From Alphaproteobacteria bacterium MarineAlpha10_Bin2 (GTDB lineage: Bacteria; Pseudomonadota; Alphaproteobacteria; UBA828), in NCBI GenBank assembly GCA_002937555.1, contig PTKB01000016.1:1-20280 (forward strand): a DNA stretch of 20,280 nt, given 5' to 3'. The notes under the pieces are model-generated. The model worked only from the letters and a program-made list of their open reading frames with translations. It had not been told where the DNA came from and did no database searches. Both the position numbers and the translations under genes were made by a program. The first letter of the stretch is position 1. Each line of letters begins with the position of its first letter. This document shows positions 14,579 through 20,280 of this stretch, one piece after another.

Positions 14579-15666
14579 GCGCCGGAGCCTTGCGACGCCT
14601 CCGGCGCCGCCGCCAAGCGCTCGAATCCGGCTGGAACCGGCGCGCCCTTGGTCGTCACCGCCAGGGCCTTGAACAAATCGCCCATTTGCCGCGGCTCGAT
14701 CAGCCGGTGCAGCGCGGTCTCGATGTCTCGGGCCTGCTCGGGCGTCGCCGAACGTTGCAATTTGGCGGCGCGCGCTTCGATGCCGAGCGCACGCAGGAAG
14801 TCGCCCTGGCGCACTGGCCCGTGCAGCGACACTGCGGGCGCGGCGCGGCCGAGTGCGGCGAAATCCACATGCGACGTCAAATCGGCGAGGCCCGGCTCGG
14901 CGAATAAGGGTTGCGCCTTGTGGGCGCGCACCGCCTGCAGCGTATCGCCATTGGCGCTCTCGGTATGGCCATAGTCGATGATCAGCGCGGCGCCGCCGTC
15001 CCGCTCCACACGCGCGGCGATTTCGGCCATATAGTCGTTGCGCGCCGGCGCCAGCTCGAACACGTCGCCGACCTCGCCCGGCCTTCTCAAGGCGGAGGGC
15101 GTTTCGGCCAACGCCGGACAACAGTTGCCGTCCTCGAACGACACCAGCCGTTCGCGCCAGCCTTCGGTGGTCATTTCATATTGATGCACCGGCAGGGCAT
15201 CGAAGAATTCGTTGGCGATCAGCAATAACGGGCCGGGCGGCACATCGGCGAGGGTGTCGTGCCATGCCGCCGCCGTGTCGGCCAAGCTTTGATGCTGTGT
15301 TTCGCGTAAGGAATCGCCTGTCTCGACGAGATGGAGCGAGACGGCGGCGCGGAACCCGGGTTCGGCGGCGGCGGCGCGGAGCGCATCCCGCATCATGGTG
15401 CCGCGGCCCGGCCCGAGCTCGACCAGATTGACGCGTTCGGGCGCGCCCATTTGGCGCCAGCTCACGGCGCACCATAGGCCGATCAATTCGCCGAACATCT
15501 GGCTCACTTCGGGCGCGGTGACGAAATCTCCCGCCGCGCCGATCGGTTCGCGGCGGCGGTAATAGCCGTGCTCGGGATCGCTCAGACAGATCTCCATATA
15601 GCGCGCCAGGGTGATCGGGCCACTCGAAGCGATGATCTCTTTGAGGCGCGCGGTGAGGGGAGTCAG
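14572..15666 (-). CDS. midA: SAM-dependent methyltransferase of the MidA/NDUFAF7 family, probable CTG start
   Basis: Members of this family (DUF185) are class I methyltransferases. The mitochondrial member NDUFAF7 dimethylates an arginine in a complex I subunit early in assembly; bacterial roles are less clear. The SAM site VELGPGRGTMMRD lies about residues 80-92, GAAGDFVTAPEVSQMFGELI at about 43-62 is a family hallmark, and NEFFDALPVHQYE is further in. The first conventional start is the ATG at 15597, but 23 codons before it encode a family-like N-terminus (TPLTARLKEIIASSGPITLA). The lgt stop codon lies in the same frame, so no ATG, GTG or TTG is available. CTG at 15666 sits seven bases after GGGAGG and is therefore chosen. 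A sequence error (ATG to CTG) would look the same. Overlaps pgeF. Confidence 0.88.
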   Translation of the reverse strand: MTPLTARLKEIIASSGPITLARYMEICLSDPEHGYYRRREPIGAAGDFVTAPEVSQMFGELIGLWCAVSWRQMGAPERVNLVELGPGRGTMMRDALRAAAAEPGFRAAVSLHLVETGDSLRETQHQSLADTAAAWHDTLADVPPGPLLLIANEFFDALPVHQYEMTTEGWRERLVSFEDGNCCPALAETPSALRRPGEVGDVFELAPARNDYMAEIAARVERDGGAALIIDYGHTESANGDTLQAVRAHKAQPLFAEPGLADLTSHVDFAALGRAAPAVSLHGPVRQGDFLRALGIEARAAKLQRSATPEQARDIETALHRLIEPRQMGDLFKALAVTTKGAPVPAGFERLAAAPEASQGSGAW

Positions 15667-15679
15667 GGCTCAGCCTCCC
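15664..15679 (-). promoter_or_regulatory. Ribosome binding site that points to a CTG start for midA
   Basis: On the minus strand GGGAGG occupies 15679-15674 inside the last codons of lgt. Seven bases later comes CTG at 15666-15664, three bases after the lgt TGA at 15672-15670. The spacing is ideal for initiation, and the following codons match the N-terminus expected for the family. No other start codon lies between the TGA and the ATG at 15597, which has no comparable ribosome site. Confidence 0.6.
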
Positions 15680-16482
15680 GCCGCCATCGGCCGCCAGGGC
15701 CGGGTGCGGAGCGCCAAATAAAGCCCGATCGCCAGCATCGGCAGGGACAGGATTTGGCCCATGGTGATGCCGCCAAAGATAAAGCCAAGGAAGGCGTCGG
15801 GCTCGCGGAACAGCTCGACGACGATGCGCGACAGGCCATAGCCGATCAGGAACACGCCGGTGAGCAGGCCCGGGCGCTGGCCGGCACGCAGCACGAACGC
15901 CAGCACCGTCAGCACGGCGAACAACACCAGCCCTTCTAAAAACGCTTCGTAAAGCTGGCTCGGATGGCGCGGCGCCGGGCCGCCGCCGGGAAACACCATC
16001 GCCCAGGACACATCGCTCGCGCGGCCATAAAGCTCGCCATTGACGAAATTGGCGACGCGCCCGAAAAAGAGCCCGATCGGAACGGCGCAAGCCGCGACAT
16101 CGGCCACCGACAGCAGGTTCAATTTCCGCAAGCGGGCAAACAGCAGAATAGCGCCAATCACCCCCAGCATGCCGCCATGGAAGGACATGCCGCCTTGCCA
16201 GACGACCGGGATCTGGCCGGGATTCTCGATGAAATAGCCGGGCTGGTAGAAAATGACGTAGCCAAGCCGCCCGCCGATGATGACGCCGAGCGTGCACCAC
16301 ACCAGGAAATCATCCGCAGCGCGCTTATCGAGCCCCGGTACCGTTCCCTTGGCGAGATAGCGGATATAGCGCCAGCCGATCACCAGGCCGAGCACATAGG
16401 CCAAGGCGTACCAGCGGATGGCGACGGGGCCGAAACTGACGATCACCGGGTCCAAATTGGGAAACGCCAGCGCCAGGCTCAT
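15670..16482 (-). CDS. lgt: Prolipoprotein diacylglyceryl transferase
   Basis: Lgt moves the diacylglyceryl group of phosphatidylglycerol onto the lipobox cysteine of prolipoproteins, the first step of lipoprotein maturation, in the inner membrane. The protein is 270 residues with about seven membrane helices. Key sequences are SFHGGMLG with H102, the Lgt signature FGRVANFVNGELYGR at 140-154 containing R142, N145 and E150, HPSQLYEA, and a late GYGLSRIVVELFREPD block. Y25 in IRWYALAY matches a conserved tyrosine. All expected parts are present. Its ATG overlaps the hldD stop by four bases (ATGA), indicating translational coupling, and its stop lies three bases before the probable midA start. 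Confidence 0.97.
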   Translation of the reverse strand: MSLALAFPNLDPVIVSFGPVAIRWYALAYVLGLVIGWRYIRYLAKGTVPGLDKRAADDFLVWCTLGVIIGGRLGYVIFYQPGYFIENPGQIPVVWQGGMSFHGGMLGVIGAILLFARLRKLNLLSVADVAACAVPIGLFFGRVANFVNGELYGRASDVSWAMVFPGGGPAPRHPSQLYEAFLEGLVLFAVLTVLAFVLRAGQRPGLLTGVFLIGYGLSRIVVELFREPDAFLGFIFGGITMGQILSLPMLAIGLYLALRTRPWRPMAAGG

Positions 16483-17465
16483 CGGTAAGGGTCCTTCCGG
16501 TTCAGATAGTCGCGTACATAGCTCGCCACGCCGTCCTCCAAGGAAGTGAACGGCTCTTCATATCCGGCGCTCCGCAAACGCGCCATGCGCGCCTCGGTGA
16601 AATATTGATAGCGTTCGCGAATGGCCTCCGGCATGTCGATATATTCTATCTCCGGCTCGCGTTCCAGCGCGGCGAACAGGGCGCCCGCCAAATCATCGAA
16701 ACTACGCGCCTGGCCGGTGCCGACATTATAGAGACCGTTGACCTCGTCATGCGCCAACAGCCATAGCATGACGGCGACGCAATCTCCGACCCAGATGAAA
16801 TCGCGCAGCTGGCCGCCATCGGCGTAGCGCGGATCGTGCGATTTGAACAGGCGCACCGGCTCGCTCCGGGCGGCGGCGGGATAGGCGGTGGCGACGACGC
16901 TTTTCTGATTGCCTTTGTGATATTCGTTGGGCCCGAAGACGTTGAAAAACTTGAGCCCCACCCATTGCGGTGGCCGTGGTGTGTCGTTGGCGATCAGCGC
17001 TGCCACCTTTCGGTCGAACAAATGCTTGCTGCGGCCGTAGAGATTGAGCGGACGCAGCGCCGCCAGGGCCTCTCCTGAGCCGTCATCGTCGAAGCCCATC
17101 TCGCCGCCGCCGTACGTCGCCGCCGAAGAGGCATAGATGAAGCGTACTTCTTCGCGCGCGCACCAGTGCCACAAATCCAAACTCAGGCGGTAATTGTTGC
17201 GCGCGAACAGGCCGGCATCGGTTTCCATGGTCGAGGACGTCGCGCCCAAGTGAAAAACCGCTCGCATCTCACTGCGGTGCTGCTCCAGAAACGGAAATAG
17301 CGCCTCCGGTTCGATGGATGCGGCGAGCTGGCGCTTGGCGATGTTGCGCCCGTCACCGCCGGCGCCTTTCCTATCGCACACGGCGATCGCACCGGCGCCG
17401 TTCTCTTCCAATCCGGCGACCAGATTTGAGCCGATGAAACCGGCGCCGCCCGTCACTAATATCAT
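16479..17465 (-). CDS. hldD: ADP-L-glycero-D-manno-heptose 6-epimerase
   Basis: HldD (RfaD) turns ADP-D-glycero-heptose into the L-glycero form used in the inner core of lipopolysaccharide. It is an extended short-chain dehydrogenase with the NADP-binding GGAGFIGSN at residues 6-14 and the catalytic Y143-x3-K147 in YGRSK. Family blocks FNVFGPNEYHKGNQKSV at 174-190, DFIWVGDC and YNVGTGQARSFDDLA separate it from other sugar epimerases, as does the C-terminal RYQYFTEA. Length 328 residues, as expected. The ATG at 17465 has no strong Shine-Dalgarno sequence. A promoter candidate lies upstream at 17510-17539. First gene of the hldD-lgt-midA-pgeF run, a combination of envelope functions. This implies that the organism makes heptose-containing LPS. 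Confidence 0.95.
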   Translation of the reverse strand: MILVTGGAGFIGSNLVAGLEENGAGAIAVCDRKGAGGDGRNIAKRQLAASIEPEALFPFLEQHRSEMRAVFHLGATSSTMETDAGLFARNNYRLSLDLWHWCAREEVRFIYASSAATYGGGEMGFDDDGSGEALAALRPLNLYGRSKHLFDRKVAALIANDTPRPPQWVGLKFFNVFGPNEYHKGNQKSVVATAYPAAARSEPVRLFKSHDPRYADGGQLRDFIWVGDCVAVMLWLLAHDEVNGLYNVGTGQARSFDDLAGALFAALEREPEIEYIDMPEAIRERYQYFTEARMARLRSAGYEEPFTSLEDGVASYVRDYLNRKDPYR

Positions 17466-17509
17466 GTGCTGTTTTCGCCAAGGTTGCGAGATAGGGCCGT
17501 CGAACGCAC

Positions 17510-17539
17510 CTTATATTGCCCCGGCCAAGCATCCGGCAA
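17510..17539 (-). promoter_or_regulatory. Candidate promoter of the hldD operon
   Basis: On the minus strand TTGCCG at 17539-17534 and TATAAG at 17515-17510 are separated by 18 bases, a reasonable match to a housekeeping sigma factor promoter about 45 bases upstream of the hldD start. In the opposite direction a perfect TATAAT at 17583-17588 lies 28 bases before ubiK, but no good -35 box goes with it. Confidence 0.4.
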
Positions 17540-17616
17540 GGCGCTCGGGCCGAATAATCCCGGCGCCATCACCATCAGGCCGTATAATAGGTGAATCTCG
17601 CCTGAAGGAGCGCGCA

Positions 17617-17880
17617 ATGCAGACAGACAACCGGTTGTTGGACGATTTGGCGCGGGTCGCCAGCTCCGCCTTGGGCGCCGCCGGCGGTGTCAAAGGCGAA
17701 TTCGAATCACTGGTGAGACGCCAGTTCGAGAAAATACTGGACGGCATGGACATGGTCAGCCGCGACGAATTCGATGCGGTCAAGGAAATGGCGGCGAAAG
17801 CGCGCGCCGAGCAGGAAACGCTTACCCTCAAGGTCGAACAGCTTGAAAAGATGCTGAAAGAGCAAAACAGCGGCAAATAG
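17617..17880 (+). CDS. ubiK: Ubiquinone biosynthesis accessory factor UbiK family protein
   Basis: UbiK (YqiC, BMFP domain) is a small trimeric coiled-coil protein that helps the hydroxylation steps of ubiquinone synthesis under aerobic growth, likely by organising the Ubi proteins or their lipid substrates. This 87-residue protein has an amphipathic N-terminal part (LLDDLARVASSALGAAGG), the conserved VSRDEFDAVKEMAAKARAE section at about 46-64, and a C-terminal leucine-heptad coiled coil. Both length and pattern fit. Start: ATG at 17617 with GAAGGAG six bases upstream, a strong site. It is divergent from hldD and heads a group with ybjN and proC that is common in alphaproteobacteria. Confidence 0.9.
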   Translation: MQTDNRLLDDLARVASSALGAAGGVKGEFESLVRRQFEKILDGMDMVSRDEFDAVKEMAAKARAEQETLTLKVEQLEKMLKEQNSGK

Positions 17881-17944
17881 GCGCGCTTCCGGGTAAACAG
17901 ATAAATCGATCGGACATACCAGATTTTGCGCTTTGAATTGGCTG

Positions 17945-17964
17945 CCACACAGATTATTGTGTGG
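17945..17964 (+). terminator. Hairpin downstream of ubiK
   Basis: CCACACA at 17945-17951 and TGTGTGG at 17958-17964 form a perfect 7-bp stem with a six-base AT-rich loop, 65 bases after the ubiK stop. No T-tract follows. It could end ubiK transcription or act in the leader of the next gene. The rest of the 188-base gap is AT-richer than the surroundings and likely holds the ybjN promoter, but I could not place boxes with confidence. Confidence 0.4.
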
Positions 17965-18068
17965 GACACGACAATTTGGGTACGCGCGGTCAGGTGCCAC
18001 AAGATATAGATATGTGACTGCTACCGCGCCGTTCGTGAATTGTGCATAACCTCAGCACGGACACGCGC

Positions 18069-18575
18069 ATGTCGACACTCCTCAGTTCCGTAGAAATCCG
18101 CGATAACAATCCGCTCGATATCGTCGAGCGGGTCGCGGGCGCGGCGGATATACCGTTCGAGCGCTACAACGAAGAGGAATTGCTGGCGGCGCATTACACC
18201 GGGCCGTGGTGCGAATACGAGATGTGGTTCGCCTATAGCGCCGAAGTCGACGCGCTGGAATTCCGCTGCGGCTACGATATGAAAGTGCCGGACGAGCGGC
18301 TGGCGGATATCCATGGCCTATTGGCGCTCATTAACGAGAATTTGTGGCTTGGCCATTTTGACCTCAGGCAGGACGAGCGGCGGCCGACCTGGCGCCATAC
18401 CTTCATCTTCAGGGGCGCGCCGCAGCCGGCGGAAGCGCAGATTGAGGATGTGCTCGGCATCGCCCTGCAGGAGTGCAATCGCTTCTACCCGGCCTTCCAG
18501 CACGTCATCTGGGCCGGTAAATCGCCCCGCGAAGCGCTCGATTCCGCCCTTTTTGAGACCGCCGGCGAAGCCTGA
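18069..18575 (+). CDS. YbjN domain-containing protein
   Basis: This 168-residue protein matches the YbjN (DUF1790) group, thought to act as a chaperone-like or regulatory factor related to type III secretion chaperones; its precise task in alphaproteobacteria is unknown. The typical sequence includes NPLDIVERVAGAADIPFER near the start, YEMWFAYSAEVDALEFRCGY in the middle, and INENLWLGHFDL at the subunit-interface-like strand. It has no signal peptide. The ATG at 18069 is preferred; an in-frame GTG at 18042 would add nine residues and has no ribosome site. Its TGA stop overlaps the proC ATG by one base, so translation of the two is coupled. Confidence 0.85.
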   Translation: MSTLLSSVEIRDNNPLDIVERVAGAADIPFERYNEEELLAAHYTGPWCEYEMWFAYSAEVDALEFRCGYDMKVPDERLADIHGLLALINENLWLGHFDLRQDERRPTWRHTFIFRGAPQPAEAQIEDVLGIALQECNRFYPAFQHVIWAGKSPREALDSALFETAGEA

Positions 18576-19390
18576 TGGCGAACACCAGGTCCGGCGGCAT
18601 CATCTTGGCCGGCGGCGGCAAGATGGGAAGTGCACTCCTTACGGGCTGGCTTAAGAGCGGCGTTAAAGCGGCGGAAGTTCATGTCGTCGAGCCGGATGGC
18701 GAGGCGGCCGGGCGCTTGGCCGCTCTCGGCGTCAATGTCGCCACGGAAGCCTCTGAGCTGCCGCAAGCGGCCGAGACCGTCATCTTCGCGGTGAAGCCGC
18801 AAATTATGAACGAGGTCGTGCCGCACTATAAACGCCTCGCCGGCGCCGAGACGGTATTTCTGTCGATTGCTGCGGGCTGCAAGATTGCTCTGTTCGAGAG
18901 CCATCTCGGCGCCGTGCCGGTGGTCCGCGCCATGCCGAACACGCCGGCGGCGATCGGCCTCGGCATGACGGTTGCCTGCGCCAATCCCAAGACCAGCGAA
19001 GGCCAAAAAGCGCGCTGCCAGGGTTTGCTCGAAGCCGTCGGCGAGGTCGCCTGGGCTGCGGAAGAAAGCCTGATGGACCCGGTGACCGCGGTCTCGGGCA
19101 GCGGTCCGGCATATGTATTTCTGCTGATCGAAACCCTCGCCGCCGCCGGTGTGGAGGCCGGCCTCGCGCCGGATCTCGCCATGCGTCTCGCACGCGCCAC
19201 GGTGCGCGGCGCCGGCGAATTGGCGAGCCGTTCCGACGACGGACCGGATCAGCTCCGCGTCAACGTCACCAGCCCGGGCGGCACCACGGCGGCGGCCTTG
19301 GACGTGCTGATGGGTGATGACGGCCTTAGGCCGCTGATGAAGCGCGCCGTTTTGGCCGCGACCGAACGTTCGAAGGCGCTTGCCGGATAA
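18575..19390 (+). CDS. proC: Pyrroline-5-carboxylate reductase
   Basis: ProC reduces pyrroline-5-carboxylate to proline with NAD(P)H, the last step of proline synthesis. The dinucleotide-binding turn is GGGKMGSALL at residues 13-22. VVRAMPNTPAAIG lies at about 109-121. The substrate-site signature runs from VSGSGPAYVFLL to NVTSPGGTTAAAL, the classic P5CR pattern. The 271 residues match. The ATG at 18575 follows the ybjN stop with a one-base overlap, and a purine-rich GCGAAG stretch lies just upstream within ybjN. No other proline genes are in the window, so its coupling to ybjN looks like conserved genome order and not a pathway operon. Confidence 0.96.
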   Translation: MANTRSGGIILAGGGKMGSALLTGWLKSGVKAAEVHVVEPDGEAAGRLAALGVNVATEASELPQAAETVIFAVKPQIMNEVVPHYKRLAGAETVFLSIAAGCKIALFESHLGAVPVVRAMPNTPAAIGLGMTVACANPKTSEGQKARCQGLLEAVGEVAWAAEESLMDPVTAVSGSGPAYVFLLIETLAAAGVEAGLAPDLAMRLARATVRGAGELASRSDDGPDQLRVNVTSPGGTTAAALDVLMGDDGLRPLMKRAVLAATERSKALAG

Positions 19391-19405
19391 AACGCAATCG
19401 ATGAA

Positions 19406-19434
19406 TTGACCCGCACCCAAGCCGCGCCTACATA
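19406..19434 (+). promoter_or_regulatory. Candidate promoter of the TetR/COQ9-like gene
   Basis: TTGACC at 19406-19411 is a close match to a -35 box, and TACATA at 19429-19434 is a moderate -10 box; the spacing is 17 bases. It lies between proC and the regulator-like gene and about 45 bases upstream of that gene's ATG. Confidence 0.4.
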
Positions 19435-19480
19435 AAGACCCAAGGACGCGATAACCCAGGAACATGATGGTAGCGATTAG

Positions 19481-20113
19481 ATGCCCAGGAAAACGGATTA
19501 TCCCCGCCTGATCGTCGACAATGCGCTCGAACTGGCGGCGGAGAAGGGGTGGGCGCAAACCAGCCTCAACGATGTTGCCGCGGCGGCGGGCCTCAGCTTG
19601 GCCGCCCTGCACGGCACCTACCCCTCGAAGACGGCGATCGTCGCCGCCTATACGACGCACGTCGACGAGGCGGTGCTGAACGATATCGATCCCGAACTCG
19701 CCGATAAATCGAGCCGCGAGCGGCTGTTCGACGTGATGATGAAGCGTTTCGATGCGATGAATCCGCACAAGGAAGCGGTGCGCTCGATCCTGCGGACGTC
19801 GACCTCGGATGTGGAAGCGCTGGCGCGCGGACCGCTCAGCCTTTACCGCTCGATGCGCTGGATGATGGAAGCGGCGAATATTCCGTCCTCGGGCGTGCGC
19901 GGGCAACTTCGCGTCAAGGGACTGGCGCTGATCTATCTCGCCGTTTTGCGCACCTGGTTCAACGATGACAGCGAAGATATGTCGCGTACCATGGCATCCT
20001 TGGACCGTCAGCTGCACCGGGCGGAGAGGCTGTTGGGCTTCCTGCGCGGGTGCAGGCGCCGCGACCCCGGCGCCACCGATCCATCTGGACCCGTCGAGGC
20101 CGGCGCTGGTTGA
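19481..20113 (+). CDS. TetR/COQ9-like helix-turn-helix protein
   Basis: The N-terminal 55 residues form a TetR-type DNA-binding domain: a helix ending in LAAEKGWAQTSLNDVAAAAG, then LSLAALHGTYPSKTAIVAAY in place of the usual turn and YFPSK motif. The C-terminal all-helical part (RSMRWMMEAANIP, then YLAVLRTWFNDDSEDMSRTM) resembles the COQ9 lipid-binding fold, which derives from TetR proteins. It could therefore be a regulator or a protein that binds isoprenoid quinone precursors; nothing here decides. Length 210 residues. The start at 19481 has no clear Shine-Dalgarno sequence. The last 26 or so residues are arginine- and proline-rich and unlike the domain, and the 3' end overlaps the next gene. 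Confidence 0.75.
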   Translation: MPRKTDYPRLIVDNALELAAEKGWAQTSLNDVAAAAGLSLAALHGTYPSKTAIVAAYTTHVDEAVLNDIDPELADKSSRERLFDVMMKRFDAMNPHKEAVRSILRTSTSDVEALARGPLSLYRSMRWMMEAANIPSSGVRGQLRVKGLALIYLAVLRTWFNDDSEDMSRTMASLDRQLHRAERLLGFLRGCRRRDPGATDPSGPVEAGAG

Positions 20114-20280
20114 GGCGCCGCTTTCATTCGAGGAATTTCTCAAGGTCGACATTCGCGCCGGCACGATCCTCCGCGCCGAGCCCTACGCCGAAGCGCACGT
20201 TCCCGCTTATAAATTATGGATCGATTTCGGCCCCGGGATCGGCGAGCGCAAGACGTCGGCGAAAGCGACGTCAAATTACC
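20106..20280 (+). CDS. tRNA-binding protein (CsaA/YgjH type), partial, possible CTG start
   Basis: Only the first 58 codons are inside the window. The sequence SFEEFLKVDIRAGTILRAEP, then YKLWIDFGPGIGERKTSAKAT, is the OB-fold tRNA-binding domain also found in CsaA, in the C-terminal part of methionyl-tRNA synthetase and in Arc1p. Free-standing members bind tRNA and have been tied to chaperone-like activity. The frame has no ATG, GTG or TTG near the expected N-terminus. CTG at 20106 lies six bases after GAGG and would place the first residue just where homologues begin, overlapping the previous gene by eight bases. The only in-frame ATG upstream, at 19965, would add 47 implausible residues inside the TetR-like gene. 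A sequence error or frameshift is the alternative. Confidence 0.8.
   Translation, partial: MVEAPLSFEEFLKVDIRAGTILRAEPYAEAHVPAYKLWIDFGPGIGERKTSAKATSNY

Noticed and set aside
13985..14974. A 329-codon plus-strand frame
   Set aside because: Antisense to pgeF and midA, with no domain and an alanine/arginine-rich composition typical of shadow frames.
14579..15121. Extended PgeF of 439 residues
   Set aside because: The extra part is the reverse-coded midA region in another frame. A proper ribosome site and family start occur at 14578.
19965..20105. In-frame ATG at 19965 as start of the tRNA-binding protein
   Set aside because: It would put 47 extra residues rich in tryptophan, cysteine and arginine in front of the domain, entirely within the TetR-like gene, with no ribosome site.
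18485..20164. A 559-codon open frame on the minus strand
   Set aside because: It runs antisense to proC and the TetR/COQ9-like gene, which have clear protein motifs. Its product is full of arginine and histidine and has no recognisable domain; long antisense frames are common in GC-rich DNA.

Overview
The window reads as a chromosomal segment of a GC-rich alphaproteobacterium, most likely in or near the Rhodospirillales. This rests on gene content and order: trmL-hemF divergent from petABC, a prs-rplY-pth-ychF run, hldD-lgt-midA-pgeF, and ubiK-ybjN-proC followed by a TetR/COQ9-like gene and a tRNA-binding protein gene. No database search was possible, so the taxon is an inference. There is no sign of phage, transposase, CRISPR or a recent genomic island. 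Codon use looks even throughout and almost all DNA is coding.

Layout. 1-1413 (+): the tail of a small protein gene (perhaps DUF6111), then cca, the tRNA CCA-adding enzyme. 1410-3362 (-): trmL, hemF and a secreted protein of unknown function, a likely operon converging on cca. 3363-3578: a structured divergent intergenic region. 3579-6198 (+): petABC, the cytochrome bc1 complex. 6199-6364: a cluster of hairpins between convergent genes. 6365-7566 (-): arsR-arsM, a two-gene arsenic sensing and methylation operon. 7672-12745 (-): mtnP, a dienelactone hydrolase, ychF, pth, rplY and prs. 12909-17465 (-): hldD-lgt-midA-pgeF, a 22-codon hydrophobic ORF and a lipoprotein gene, tightly packed. 17617-20280 (+): ubiK, ybjN, proC, a TetR/COQ9-like gene and the start of a CsaA-type tRNA-binding protein gene.

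How the genes work together. Several genes bear on aerobic respiration: the bc1 complex, oxygen-dependent haem synthesis (hemF), the ubiquinone accessory factor UbiK, and a MidA/NDUFAF7-type methyltransferase that in mitochondria assists complex I assembly. A second theme is the envelope: LPS heptose synthesis (hldD), lipoprotein lipidation (lgt), peptidoglycan editing (pgeF), a lipoprotein, and a tiny membrane peptide ORF. A third is translation: cca, trmL, pth, ychF, L25 and the tRNA-binding protein.

Most of the window is housekeeping and I did not find a clear new multi-gene system. The best leads are small. Two genes (midA and the tRNA-binding protein gene) have a conserved N-terminus with no plausible ATG, GTG or TTG start, but each has a CTG at a normal distance from a Shine-Dalgarno sequence. 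A 22-codon ORF in the envelope operon encodes a membrane peptide with a lipobox-like end. Two intergenic regions, 3363-3578 and 6199-6364, carry strong unexplained RNA-like hairpins.
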